Part shown: positions 49,253 through 61,500 of the stretch, piece after piece
How positions within the stretch are numbered: position 1 is the first letter of the stretch
Layout: every line of letters starts with the position of its first letter
Source of the DNA: Meandrina meandrites
Taxonomy: Eukaryota; Cnidaria; Anthozoa; Scleractinia; Meandrinidae
Direction of reading: 5' to 3'
Length of the DNA: 64,000 nucleotides
NCBI GenBank assembly: GCA_963693305.1
Contig: OY855906.1
Coordinates: 26,717,289-26,781,288, forward strand
Translations under genes and position numbers: made by a program
Notes under the pieces: model-generated
The model's input: the letters and a program-made list of their open reading frames with translations, nothing else
What the model was told of the DNA's origin: nothing
Databases searched by the model: none

Positions 49253-50330
49253 TAAAAACTACAGGCACCGCAACCGGTATGGGTTACAAATTAGAATACA
49301 AACAAAGCTGCAAGGCCTGGCCCTTACGAGTGCTAACTACGAAAAGGCAGTTGGACTGCTGAAGCAAAGATTCGGAAATCGAAAAATAGTGATCTCCAGC
49401 CACATCGAAGTGCTCACCAAACTTCCCAAGGTGGAATCGATAAGCGAAATAGTTTTTACGACACACTGGAATCTCATTTTCGTGGACTGGAAAGTATGGA
49501 AATCTCATCCGAGATGTATGGTTACTTCTTAACACGAATAGTTGTGCAGAAATTACAGAAGGAATTTCGAATCGCTATCACACGAAATTTGGAATCCACC
49601 ACTGTCTCCCCTCATCTACGACATCCTCCTGAGGTTCCGGGTTCACAAGACAGCCCTCAAAGGAGACATTGAGAAAGCTTTTCTAAATGTTTAAATTCAC
49701 CTAAAAGATCGTGACTATCTTCGTTTTCTCTGGGTTGATGATATCACAAGCAGCAACCTTCAAGTTTATCGGTTGGCAAGAATTGTATTTGGCGTCTCCT
49801 GAAGTCCGTTCCTATTGAATGCAACTATTCGTCACCACTTCACTACTGCTGACATCCCCAGAGAATTTGCTGAGATTTCTGAAAGGTCTGTATGTGGATG
49901 ACTTTGTTAGTGGAGATGATTCTGACATTTTTTTTTTGAGATGCATGAGAATCTGAAGTCGTCCTTCAAGAGTGGAGGTTTCAATATGAGAAAATGGGTC
50001 TCCAACTCTGAAGCCCTTCGGGAAAGAATTAAACAATCTGAAAGTCAGTCTTCTTAAATTACAAGCAGGTCTGTCAAGAGGAAGATCAAGCCTTCTCGAG
50101 TTCCCTGTTCAAGACGTCGAAGACCCCCAGCACAGCAAAACTGAAAGTACTTGGAGTTGGATGGGATAGACAACATGATTTGTTGCTCTTGGATCTAGCC
50201 TCTCCACTAGAAACTAGCAGTACTTGTACGACGAGAGCTATTCCTGGTACAATAAGCAAGATGTACGTCCCCTTGGGGCTAATTAGTCCGGTCATCATTC
50301 TACTGAATCTATTTGCAAGACAAGAGTGGG
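49253..50330 (+). pseudogene. degraded BEL/Pao retrotransposon remnant
   Basis: Plus-strand blocks in shifting frames: LQGLALTSANYEKAVGLLKQ, RFGNRKIVISSHIEVLTKLP (the gag-like DUF1759 region of BEL/Pao), then [55 protein letters not shown] (RT), and PLGLISPVIILLNLFARQ. The stretch between the gag and RT blocks (protease and zinc-knuckle region) is deleted, and stops and frameshifts are frequent. No LTRs seen. An old, dead copy. Confidence 0.75.
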
Positions 50331-51400
50331 TTGGGACGAGTAATACTGAAAACCGTTTTTCGATACGTTAAATAATTCTCGAGTTATAACAATTTTCAGA
50401 AATTCCGGTGCCCACCCCCCGGAACCGTATTCTTTCTGTAAAATCAACCCCTTGATTTGATTTCTTCAGTTTTCATTGAAAACTCCTATAAGCTGATTGA
50501 TTGATGGAAGAAAAAACTGTACTTTTCGTTTTGAGGAACACACCTTGCAATTTACGATAAAGATCGCGAGACCTTTGCCGTAGTTGTTCAGTTGAACGTG
50601 ATGCAAATATAAAAGCCGCCACGATTGTTTTTCTTTTGATTTGCACCACTGCTGTCTTTGACGCTGCCCTTTGATGTACTGTACTTGACAAATTTTAGGT
50701 TTCCAAATTCCAGTATTTAGCCTGTGTGATGCTCACTTTCTGGCGTCTCGTGGGCAGTTCATTTCCAACAATTTAACTTGCTGCACCGCTTGTAATAAAC
50801 AAAGCTCTCGTTTATACAAGACCTTACAACAGCACCAGACACTATAAGGTCGCAGCAAAAACAAAACAAAGTGTGACTTACTCGAAACTGATCGAAAAGT
50901 TCAATGCTCAGAATTGATCTGTACATTACCTCGCTCCAAAACTTCGGATTCTCCAAACATCAGACGAAAGCTTCCGAAAGCGCCGACACGAGTTAACACG
51001 GAAATTGACGTCCCAATCGTGAAAACTGCACGATCGCAATATATGGACTATTGTTGATTTGGAGTATCATTTTTTTTGCTTAAAACAGCTGCCACACTTA
51101 ACAATTCAGCCTTGCACATTCCAAACCTGATAATACCGCAGAAAAAATAATTCCTTTTCTATAACAGCTACATTACTTGGGGTTTATGAGGTATTTTAAA
51201 GTCGTTTTTTGCAGGAGTATAATATGATATGCTATGATGATGCACGTCATCTGAAAAAAAAAGTGAGTTAGCACAAGTGGCAAAAAGAATAAAAGGAATG
51301 ACAAAGGTGTGAGACAAGTTCCATTTTCGGAATCATGCTGACAGCTGGTGTAAGGCAAATTGCAACCCATGTACAGGTAAACCAACGTGACTTTCAGCTA
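50331..51400. other. stretch without a recognised gene
   Basis: Short frames only, none with family resemblance; I see no repeat structure here. Confidence 0.45.
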
Positions 51401-52198
51401 AGCAGGCCCGTAGGGTGGGGGGGTTCGAGGGGTTCGACCGAACCCCCCAAATGTTTGAAGTCGGCATTTTTGGGAAGTTGAAAAGATAGAAAAAAATGTA
51501 CACAAAACAATCAAAAGACTGTGACTAGTCGATTGCACGGACGACTACCTTCCTTGCCAGGATTATCGGAGGAAGCCGCAACATTTTGGTACTATAATGA
51601 GAAGTTCTAATCTTTTGGATTGGTTAATTGATGTCAGATAATTCATCATCATTCATCATCCTTTCAATTTCTTGTCCACTCATCCACCCTGCGTGTAATT
51701 TTAATATTTGTGTTTTGAAAACTGTCTAAATGCGCACACTCATTTCGGAACATTTCAGGATTTTTTTTAGAATGATAATAGGCCATTTCCGAGTTGCCCT
51801 TTGCCTCACTTTCAAAACGAGTCTACGTGCGAAACCATTGAAATGAAAATGACTTTGATTTGCATGAAAATGGTCGTGAAGGTGAAACTCATTTTCATAT
51901 GAATGGTTTCGCACGTAGACTCGTTTTAAAACAGAGGCAAAAAATAACTTGGAAATGGCCTATTTACTTTCGGAAGAGCTAATATTGAATGAAAAGGCAT
52001 CCCACCTCAGAAATGATGTCAAAATGCAGGAAATGGCACTTGAGAGAACCTAAATTTGCAAAATTTCCTGGGGAGGCATGCCCCCAGACCCCCCTAGAGG
52101 CTCGCGCCTTTGGCGCTCGTGTTAGCGCCGGCTAAAAAATACCTCCCAAAAAATGAAAGAACCCCCCTCAACAGAATCCACCCTACGGGCCTGCTAAG
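51401..52198. mobile_element. TIR element with GC-rich subterminal region
   Basis: AGCAGGCCCGTAGGGTGG at the left and CCACCCTACGGGCCTGCT shape at the right, with GAACCCCCC / GGGGGGTTCG next inward. It contains a complete second MITE (51779-51961), so it is the older of the two. Target duplication not clear. Confidence 0.7.
51779..51961. mobile_element. MITE family B, complete copy, nested
   Basis: AGGCCATTTCCGAGTTGCC and TTCCAAGTTATT-type ends with long arms (AAAACGAGTCTACGTGCGAA and complement). It is inserted inside the 51401-52198 element. Partial relatives lie at 38757 and 49020. Confidence 0.78.
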
Positions 52199-53295
52199 TA
52201 CACAGAGCAGGAGTTTCTCGTGTATTTTGAAAGAGCCGATAAAACTAATAAAATTGAACCACAACATTTACATGGAAACAGGGTGCCGAGTTGCAGAAGG
52301 GTTAAATTTCTAAGAGCTCGGACATTAACATATGATTGCGTTGAGGACGGCTGGCCTTGATTATAGAGTAAAAACACGTATTTTGCTATAATTAAATTGG
52401 AGTTCTGTCACGGCTCGGGAAGAAGATTATAAATTACAAATTCGTTTTGTTTCAACGGTTATTTATCGAATTGTAATCTTACAATCTTTTGTCTTGGTTG
52501 TTTAAGGTTTTTTTTTCTCCAGCCATTCATTCCCTGAAAAAGTCAGGCCGTGCCTGACGAAATATTGAATATTTTAAAAATTCAAAGTATCCAAACCGTA
52601 CGGTCAGCCTTTCTTTCCAGTTTTTATTATCTCTACACTTCGCTAATCAGATCCACCAGGATTCGGTTCCTATGTTTTGGGCCGTTGGCCCTTTCTAAAA
52701 TTTATAAATTCTGCATGTAAAGGTTTTAGAAACTTCTGTTCTATATATATTTTTAAGTTAGGCACTTTGTTTTCAATTGGTCGAGAAATTAAAAAAAAGA
52801 AGAAAAACATTTACTGCCTTTTTAAAGTAGTTGAGAAACTTTTTCTCTGTGTATTAAGACGAAAAAGACAAAATCCGACAGCGACCCACGGACTATACCT
52901 ATTTGCGAAATGACGGGCTTTAAAATTCAGACAGGAGATATGCATACCTAAGGGACGGACCATTATTTTTCTGGAGGGGAGGATGAAAAATATTGAAAAA
53001 AATTGTTTGCAGGGCCTAAAAAGACAAAATAAATTGTTCGCAAACATCATATGTATTAAAAAAATAGTTTGCATAGAAGTCAGAGAAACTTTTTTTTAAT
53101 TTTTTAACGAAGACTAGTGAGCAGCACAAGGAAAGACTTCTTGTAGTTGTAAGCTTGTCGTCTATTTCCGACGTGTTTGGTCTCTAACTGAGACTTCTTC
53201 AGGGAATGAATACAACTAGCAAAGAACAGCATATATAGCACATTCGCGTGCCTAGCTACAACTTCCCATGGAAGTGAATAATAACTAAAATATGC
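52199..53295. other. stretch without a recognised gene
   Basis: Nothing assignable. CATTCATTCCCTGAA at 52525 recurs inverted at about 53200 (TTCAGGGAATGAATAC), possibly the ends of an old 0.7-kb element. Confidence 0.35.
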
Positions 53296-53415
53296 TGTAA
53301 ACGAACGTTACAAAAAACGCTTTAATACATATGTTATTGCGTGTTGTTATATTTTGGGGGGCATACGTTTAGCGCTAATGTATTAAGGCGTTTTTTGTAA
53401 CGTTCGTTTACTATT
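53296..53415. mobile_element. 120-bp hairpin MITE
   Basis: GTAAACGAACGTTACAAAAA and complement form about 35-bp arms around an AT-rich loop. Confidence 0.75.
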
Positions 53416-53436
53416 CGTTCATTATTATTATTATGT

Positions 53437-53605
53437 GCCGAACCTAACTGGAGCCGATAAAGTACGGCAGAAGAGCGGCGTTGGAATCAGTTTGGTCCGG
53501 CAGTTTTAATTAGGTTCGGCAAACAACGTTAAGTTCGGCAGGATCTGCCGCACTACGCGCGGCTGATTCATACGGCGTTCTTCTCATGTGCCGAACCTAA
53601 TGCAT
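53437..53605. repeat. cluster of GTGCCGAACCTAA motifs in both orientations
   Basis: TGCCGAACCTAA at 53436 and 53588; TTAGGTTCGGCA at 53510 and a shorter form at 53530. Probably the termini of a small inverted-repeat element. Confidence 0.45.
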
Positions 53606-53939
53606 GAATTACTGTAATGTATTTTCGATATAACAGCGCTCATGATTGGTCTAAAGTGGAGTGGCGTGACTCGGTCTGACCAGTCATGCATGAAGCACGA
53701 CGGCATAAAATTCCGGGGAAATTACTTCGGTCACCGGGGTCGCATTTTGTTTATCTTTTATGTTTCAGCTCAAGACAAGCGGAACTTCATGGGAGAATTG
53801 CTTTGGTGGTAATTCCTTTTTGCTGTTACCCCAATTTGTGAGATCAGATTTGTAGGTTAGTATTTACAAACTAATTCTCGAGAGAACCATTTGAAATAAA
53901 ATAAATCTCGCGGAATGAATTTGCTTTTCCGGAAATTTA

Positions 53940-54780
53940 TAGCAAAACTTGCGTAATAGTTTGCTGATTTCGACTGCAAAATCCTTTTATCATCCTCAAC
54001 GCAGACGTTCAATATCAACATTATTATTGTTAACGACTTGTTTCTGCGAATTAAGTTCGACACAGATACGTCGTTTGAATCAGCTGTCGCTCCAAAGTCG
54101 CTCCAAGTTCGAACTGAGTTACGTTCGGCACATGAGTGGAGCGGCGTTTGGAACGGGCCTACGTTGTCTTACACACTTGCCGTATCGTTTCGCTTAAAAC
54201 CTCATCTCTGCTTCATCATTTCTGGACATTCGTTGTCCAACTGGTTTGGGAATTTCGGCACGAACTTACTGGCCATCATCAGAGGTTTCAGAGAGGTAGT
54301 AAGAGTTACGGTGTGTGTAATAATGTGCAGACCATGGTGTCACTCTCTTTATTTACTCCTTCTTCAACGGATGAACCAAAAATCTGTGCCTATTCATAGA
54401 GAGTAAATGTTTCCTTCTTAAAGTGAGTAACTGCAGGCTGGTTCTCGACATTCATTGTCAGCAGTGATTCCAAGTTTAAGTTCAATTTGAATCCAGGAAA
54501 TGAAGAAAGATCTTTCATGTTGTTCTCTAGTTTTCGAAGCGATTGTGCCATTAGCTCCAACGACTTCAAGCATTTGTTTGACACGGTATACCTTCTGGAC
54601 CATCTGTGGTCATAGAAAGTCTGCTAGGCTGCGCTTCAGATCTAATTCGATCTTGCTGTTTTCCGTGTGTACTACCGCATTGTTCAAAGAAACGTATTTC
54701 AACTCGATAATAATAGTGCGCCGATAGCCATCGCTCATGCTGGAGGACGCCATTGTGATGTTTGATTTCCGACACGTGTA
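53940..54780. other. overlapping unassigned open frames on both strands
   Basis: Plus-strand frames near 54038-54406 and minus-strand frames near 54390-54775 are longer than their surroundings. The minus-strand set reads MSDGYRRTIIIELKYVS ... EVVGANGTIASKTREQ across one frame change. I do not recognise a family; a decayed repeat is more likely than a gene. Confidence 0.3.
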
Positions 54781-54987
54781 GAGTTACTATTGCATGTCAT
54801 TAATTTTATTGTTTTAAGGTCGTATGGTACCCTTAAAACGACCAAAAAGTTTGTTTATATTTGGTGCAGAAGCTTCAATTACATGTGATTGCACTCATAC
54901 CGAGAAACCTAATTTTAAAGGTTTTATTTAAAACGGTTGCTATGGAAACAATCCACACCTTTCTGTGGTAAGCTTCTGTAGTCTTTA

Positions 54988-55425
54988 TGCATCAGTCAAT
55001 TCCAGCAGTGCCCATCCCCCCCCCCGGGCAACCCCGGGGCATTTCCTAATGTTGCCCGTCCCGGGGGTGGGGCATTTGCGTACCTCGGGTTGACCCCCGG
55101 GCATTTGACACGTGGTTTCAAAACCGTGGAGTGAGTCGCGTATTCGTGATGGAGGCGTTTATAGGCCAAGACGTGGACTACGTTGCAAATTAGCTAGCCC
55201 ATGAAGGACTAGAGAAGCTGGCGGATGTTCATGGATGTTTTTAAAGGCATATTTTCTGAATTTTAGATATTTCTTCCTATCGAGAGATTGAAAACATTCA
55301 ACCCGGGAGCGGGGCATTTGCCCGGTTCCCTCATCCCCACCCCTGGAAATTTACCAAAGAAATGCTAATGCCCGGGGGTTAGCCCGGGGGGGGGATGGGC
55401 ACTGCTGGAATTGACTGATGCATTA
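54988..55425. mobile_element. GC-rich MITE with TTA duplication
   Basis: TGCATCAGTCAATTCCAGCA and complement at the ends, then C-run/G-run blocks (CCCGGGCA, TGCCCGGG). A possible 3-bp TTA duplication flanks it. Confidence 0.75.
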
Positions 55426-55455
55426 CGCCAACAGTTGTAGGTTTGACGTAATGTG

Positions 55456-55890
55456 CAGTAAACACCCGCGTGTAAGAACCTAGTGGTTTAAGAACCTGCT
55501 GGCAGAAATTTGCCATTTTAATACCCCAAAATATAAGAACCTGTTTAGCCAAGCAAATTTCAGCAGGTTCTTATATGTGGGTTATTTTTGCTATAATTAT
55601 CTAATTCATGTTCTCTTTTTTTATACAGCTCTTGTTGAAGAGATATTTGTTTAATTATATAGATTGTTTAGTTTTGCATGAGGCTTGAAGCAATACAGTT
55701 GTGAATAAATGCTGTATAATGAAGGACCAAACCCATTATTTTTCTTCTCGTACAATCAAAATCTATGGCTCCTCCTTAGAAATTAAGAACCTTATTAAGA
55801 ACCTACTTAGCCTAAATTACCAATAACTACCCCCAAATACAAGAACCTATTTTGCCAAAATTGTAGGTTCTTACACGCGGGTGTTTACTG
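55456..55890. mobile_element. 435-bp MITE with internal AAGAACCT repeats
   Basis: CAGTAAACACCCGCGTGTAA and complement at the ends, continuing into GAACCTA/TAGGTTC. AAGAACCT words recur about eight times inside. It lies between the previous MITE and the tRNA-like gene. Confidence 0.8.
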
Positions 55891-55923
55891 TATATGAAAT
55901 GACTCACAATTGACCCAATGTGT

Positions 55924-55962
55924 GGCTTCATAGCTCGGTTGGTAGAGCATCGCACCGGTATC

Positions 55963-55995
<33 letters not shown>
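55924..55995 (+). tRNA. tRNA-Thr(GGT)-like gene, possibly an amplified tRNA-derived repeat
   Basis: A 72-nt cloverleaf folds: acceptor GGCTTCA/TGAAGCC fully paired, D arm GCTC/GAGC, T arm ACGGG/CCCGT with loop TTCGAAT, and a seven-base anticodon loop giving GGT at 34-36. Two irregularities: position 33 is C instead of the nearly universal T, and the bottom anticodon-stem pair is A-C. The B box GGTTCGAATCC is intact. A run of seven T's follows within 6 nt, suiting pol III termination. The defects suggest a pseudogene or SINE-related copy rather than a decoding tRNA. Confidence 0.6.
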
Positions 55996-55996
<1 letters not shown>

Positions 55997-55999
55997 TGA

Positions 56000-57784
56000 T
56001 TTTTTTCAGGCTTCTTCATTCCAATTTAAATTACTTAAATTGGAAATTCACTGCGATGATCACTTATCACGTTCAGTTGTAGGTTTATTAGAAAACAAGA
56101 TTTCAATTTCAAACAGACATATCGTCTGAATTTATGCTCCGCTCTGTGCAATAAACCAAAGTTTTTACAATAAAATCTTGGTGAAAGTACTTTTTTCAGG
56201 TTTTGTTTCGGCATCACTCCATTTTGCACCAAACCTAGTGGACAAATTATGTCCTGTCACGTGACCCACGTAAAAATGACGTGATTTTTTTGGTTTATCG
56301 CGTGACGACACTATTGGTCTTTAAATTCCCCAACATTCAGGAAATTCTCCTTTTACAATAGAAATGTTAGCGTGAAGTAAAGCAAATGAAATGCAGTAAA
56401 GTTTCTTGGACACGAGCTTAGCATTAAATAAGCCAGCAGTGGGGTGAAGGGTGGGGGTGGGGGGGGGGGGGGGTGGAGGGGTACAAACTTTCTTAGTATG
56501 TGAGGGAAGTTACCCAACTTAGAGTAAATATTCCGTTTCATAGGAACGTTTTTCACCAGGGTTATGAAATCTATCAATTTGTTCATCTCTTTACAACTTT
56601 TCCACGATGTATTATTTATATATTTTAAAATTAATCTACATTTTTGGTGATTTTCTGACTGTAAACAACCGTTGTTATGGCCGTTACTAAGTGAAAAAGC
56701 TTCTACCACTGTGTAAAATTCCTTGAATTTCGCACTTATAAAGGGACAAATTCAGCAAAACCGTTCCAAAATGTTTTTAAGGTCATTCCTCTGTTTTGCG
56801 TTGCGCATCCTAACTGCGCACGATTTCTTGCGCCATTAGCGCGCACGCATAAACAAAATGGCGGCTTTTTTCTATGCAGCTTAGTCCGCGAGAGAAAAAA
56901 ATCGTCGATTTTTTGTAAACGAGTATGGGGACCTATCAATTTTTTGACGTATTTTGGGTGTAACGATCAATTTCTATGTTTGAAAAAAAGATTATCACAG
57001 AAAACGTGTACTTTGCCAGTATTCGCAATGGAATTATAAGGAATTATGTTGTAAATACAAGGTCTTCCCGCTGCAAAACGAATGTGGTGACCCCCCTTTT
57101 TATTTCAAAATTTTAAGTTCCCTTTAGCTAATTGTTTTTCATTTTGTTTTGCATTGGTTGTAAAAGAAGCAAGCTCCAAGCAGACAAGTTTTCGTGCTAG
57201 CGTGGGTACACTCTATTCCCTGTACAGCGCGTACGATTGACGTCAATTTCCGGAATGTGTTTTGATAGTGCCATGAGCATGATAAGTTTGGTCTTGCATT
57301 CTTTGAATGCTGTGAAGATTAAGCGTCGCATAAAATTTATTTTGAAATCGGCTGCGTTGACCTTTGTCGCGTGACACTGATAATCTTCTGTCAGCTGGCG
57401 ATTACACAAACTTCGCTTTCAATTTCGCTTTCACCGTCACATGCAAACTTGTGAAAATTCTGTTGATTTTTCTATAGGGCAGAAACAACATACACCTGAT
57501 TTAAGGTAAAATAAAAATAAAATATGTTCACAATCGATTTTCAAATCATCATCACATACCCATCAAAACAAAACCATCAGCGCCTAAAGTACAATGGTCT
57601 GTCATCGGTCTTAATAAACCGCAACGTCAAACTGAGAGTAGCGTTACATGTAGGTCTGCAAACCATCTGTCAGCGGCCTTTGGTTTATATCTGATCGACT
57701 GAAGGAATGAAGGAAGGATGGCTTCAAATCGCCACTCATTCCGTAACTCCCGTTTTGCATACGCAAAAACAGTCGTAAAAACGG
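56000..57784. other. intergenic stretch without a recognised gene
   Basis: Contains a G run (56459-56473). Short frames at 56353-56709 and 57197-57409 have no family match. I see nothing else. Confidence 0.45.
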
Positions 57785-57969
57785 AGGAATTCATTCGGTT
57801 CTCTACAGGAAAATCTCTATGGTATTTAGCAACGTGTACGATAAAACAGAATAGTTAATAACTCAACCAAACCAAGGATTTGATAGCGAGCACCACTTCC
57901 TAAATCACAAACTGCTACAACTCTTACACAAAACAACTACTTCAAAATGACATATACAACCGGCTACCA
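57785..57969 (+). repeat. direct repeat C, copy 1
   Basis: GGAGGAATTCATTC ... ACAACCGGCTACC, about 185 bp, recurs at 62235-62447 with more than 90% similarity by eye, lacking about 27 bp present in the second copy. Confidence 0.85.
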
Positions 57970-58589
57970 ATGAAAGGCTAACGAATTTGTTGAGTTTGTT
58001 TTGCCGCCGTGATTTTCTCTGTTGTGGCGTGAGTTCATTCCGGTTCATATTTTAATTTGTTTAGCCGCGAGTTGACTTTGTTTTCCCCATAATTTTCCCT
58101 TGAGTTGATTCTTTTGCCGTGAATGTCGAGGTAAATCAAAACAAATTTCTTCGCCTTCATCAAAGTCCTTGTAACATCGAATTACTCTTAGAGGTGTATT
58201 AGTATACAGTAAAAGTTGTAAAAGTTTATTTAAAGTTTGATGCGTGCGTACTTGCGGAACCCAATAAAGTGCAGCGACATTGATTTAAATTTTAGAACCA
58301 GCTACACGCCAGTGAAGTCAGACGGGTTAAGCACAGAATATATTGACGTGTCTTCCGTCAACAAAACCTTGAGAGGTTAACGATCCTCAAGATATTTCAT
58401 TTTCCTGTGAGCAAATTTCTTGTGTCGTAATATATTCAGTTTAACCGGACAAAAGCAAAAAAAAAATTATAATAATAATAAATGGGAGCTTCCCTTTAAG
58501 GTCTGCTCAAATGTATATATTATTTATTACTTATTACGCACAATCCTTCAGAACTATTTGTTGCGTTCTTTATCTTTCATCTGTTGCAG

Positions 58590-61500
58590 AACGTTTCTAT
58601 CAATATAATGGCCATGAACGCTAAAAACCTGCCATTGTATTACACACTCCAAAAAGACATAGACAAGGAAGTAGCAGAACTGGAAAAACAACGATATGCA
58701 CGGTTCCAGGATCGGCTTGATACCGGAGATATGTCTGCTGATATGGTGTTAAAAACAGCACATGGTGAGTTTTACAGTACCTACTCAGTGGTGAAATGCC
58801 CTCTACGCGCGCATTTTCCCGCCAAAACTGCAGCTTTTAATTAAGGGGGGTGACTCTTAACTACTAATTTGTTTCTAAGGCAGCTTTCTAATTGCTATAT
58901 TTTGGAAACAAAACCTCATACAGATAAGCTTTTTGCACGAGTTTGTTCTATTGAAGATTCCTCCAAGAGTTTCAAGTCACGGTCATATTTAACGCATCAC
59001 GTGACCAGAACAGAATAAAACCTAAAACTCAAACGGCGAATAGATTTTAAAATTAAAATGAGCGTCAATAGATAAAGAAAATCCACATGCGTAATGTGAC
59101 GTATCGTTTTTGTGCGGAAATTCGCATTATTATAAGAATTATGGCCTAATATACACTCATATTTACAGACTTTCATCAGTAGCGTTTCCCTTTTTCGTGT
59201 AAACGGGAAAAGCATACGTCAGATTATAAAGACGGCTACGTTATCTCTGATTCGTAAGAGAAATCGGAACTTTACCTTGTTTCCGTGGAGTTTTAGGGAT
59301 TTTAAATTCTAACGCGCGGTTTGGGACTGGCACTAATTTCGCACGCGCAATGTTATATTTTTCAAAGCAGGTGTACCCTCAAACAAAATTCACCATTTAG
59401 CGTTACAAAAAGCTTCAAAATCACTTGCTTCAAAATACATTCTTCAGCCATTCCTTAGCAACTGCTCCAAATCTGTAGTTAAGAGTCTCCCCCCTTAATT
59501 GGTTTGGAAGTTTGGAGAGCACGAAAGAAGCGTAAGAGTATGCTCTCCAAACTTCCCACCTGCTCCATAACTCGATAGTGCGCAGCTAAAAGCATGAAAG
59601 AATTGTTTTATAACATAGCCGGTGGAATTCTGCATCAAATCCGACGCGAAAAACGGACAACAATATCAGAAATGGTTGTTCGCCGTAAGCGAAATATTGA
59701 GCAAAATTAGAATTGGTTTTATTTCAAATTTTCTGTTGAAAGGTCGAGTTTTATTTTACTGCAGTTCAAGCGATTTGCCTACGCTTACATATACTGAATT
59801 TGATTGCGCGGCTCTGCTACCGATGTTATAATCTAATTTAAGAGGCTGTCTCTGTAAAAGCGGTCTGGTCGATCTGGCTTAAAAAAAAGATTTTGCATGC
59901 CCATTTCTTGCGTGTTGCAAGCTAAGACTTTCATGTACTTATACTAAAACCACAATCCGCGGTTCACCCGAACAAGCGCTCCTAACGACCAATGCCATGT
60001 GTTAAATTTTCATAAAAGTCGGTGCGATACATTAGAAATACATAACATTACTGGCTGTGGTGTTTTTTTGGTAGAGAAGTTATTTGTTTTTGTTCAATTT
60101 ATCTTGAAAGTTGTGGTAAATTTAAGTCTTGACATTGGTCGTTACGAGCGCTCGTTTGGGTGAACCTAAAATCCTAAAAAACTCGAAAAAAGCGGAATGT
60201 GTATTGAAATTCCTTCAACACACAAGAAATGAGCGAAATCTATTTTTCAAGCCAGATCGACCAGACCGCTTTTACAGAGAGAGCCTGTTCATTTTCTGTA
60301 AATCTTCACTTTCTGGTAAAAATAAGGCAATCAAAGATACGCTTTTGTATTCTGCATGTGCATAACGAATTTACAGTCAAAACAGCTCAAGCGTTCATAT
60401 CAACAGCAGAGTTGCCTCAGTCGCTACCTAAGTTGTTACCAGTCTCCAAACGGTCGATCTAGCATAAACACACGAGGAGTCGCTTTTCCAGCTAGATTAC
60501 AGCTCTTTTCGTCGGGATTTTCGAGGTTTTTTGGGATTGATGACAAGACACGATGTAAAGTCCACTTAAGAACATGAGCAGAAGGCCTGTGAGGTATACC
60601 ATGCAAGATGTACTTGATTATTTGGACGGAAATTTCGCTGTTCCTGACAGCGGCTTTGAATCTGACGTGACATGGACCCGGGGGGGGGGGGGGGGTACTC
60701 CCATAAATTTCGGATAGGGGTGTGCCGCGAAGGTTCTTAAACCCTGACCCTATTTAAGGATAAAGAAAGCGAAAATTGATACCCTTTTTAAGGCTCAAAC
60801 CCGAAAAATGACACCCTATTCAAGGAGAGGAGAAGCGATGGGTGACGATCCAAATAACGGCTAACCGCACACGGCAAAACACAAATCTTTACAAAATCGG
60901 TTTGCTACTAGTTGAACGGATAGTTTGGCATTTATTTTAGCTGATAGAATTTAGGTACCGTATCTAAGGATAACACCGGGAACACAATGCCAAAAGGAGC
61001 AAAAATGATACCCTATTTAAGGACCGAGAACCTCAAAAACCATACCCTATCCCGCGGCACATACCTATATAGCCCATATATGGGAGTACCCCCCGGGGAC
61101 ATGGAGTATTTTGAGATTGCTAGCGACGAGCTAGCAACAATGATTCAAAACCAGACATTATTCTGCCTCAGGACCTTTTAGAGCCAGAAAATAATGAAAT
61201 TGATGTGAGAAATGTTGCTTTGGAGGATGAAGAAGCTGATGACGAAGATAGTAGTGACAGACGTGCAGCTGGAAGCAGTAACTCCCTCTTAACGGACACC
61301 ACTATAAGACGGACAACTGGTGTTGGTCCCTGCCGCTTCTCGATCATGTAACTAAACTCCCTATAAGACGGACACCTCTCTAAGACGGACAACGGACACT
61401 TTAAAACCGTCAACGGACACTGGAGAATACTTCGAAGTGGGAAATGCAGATGCTGAATATGACAGCAAATTACGTTTTGAGGAGGCGAAATAACAAGTTG

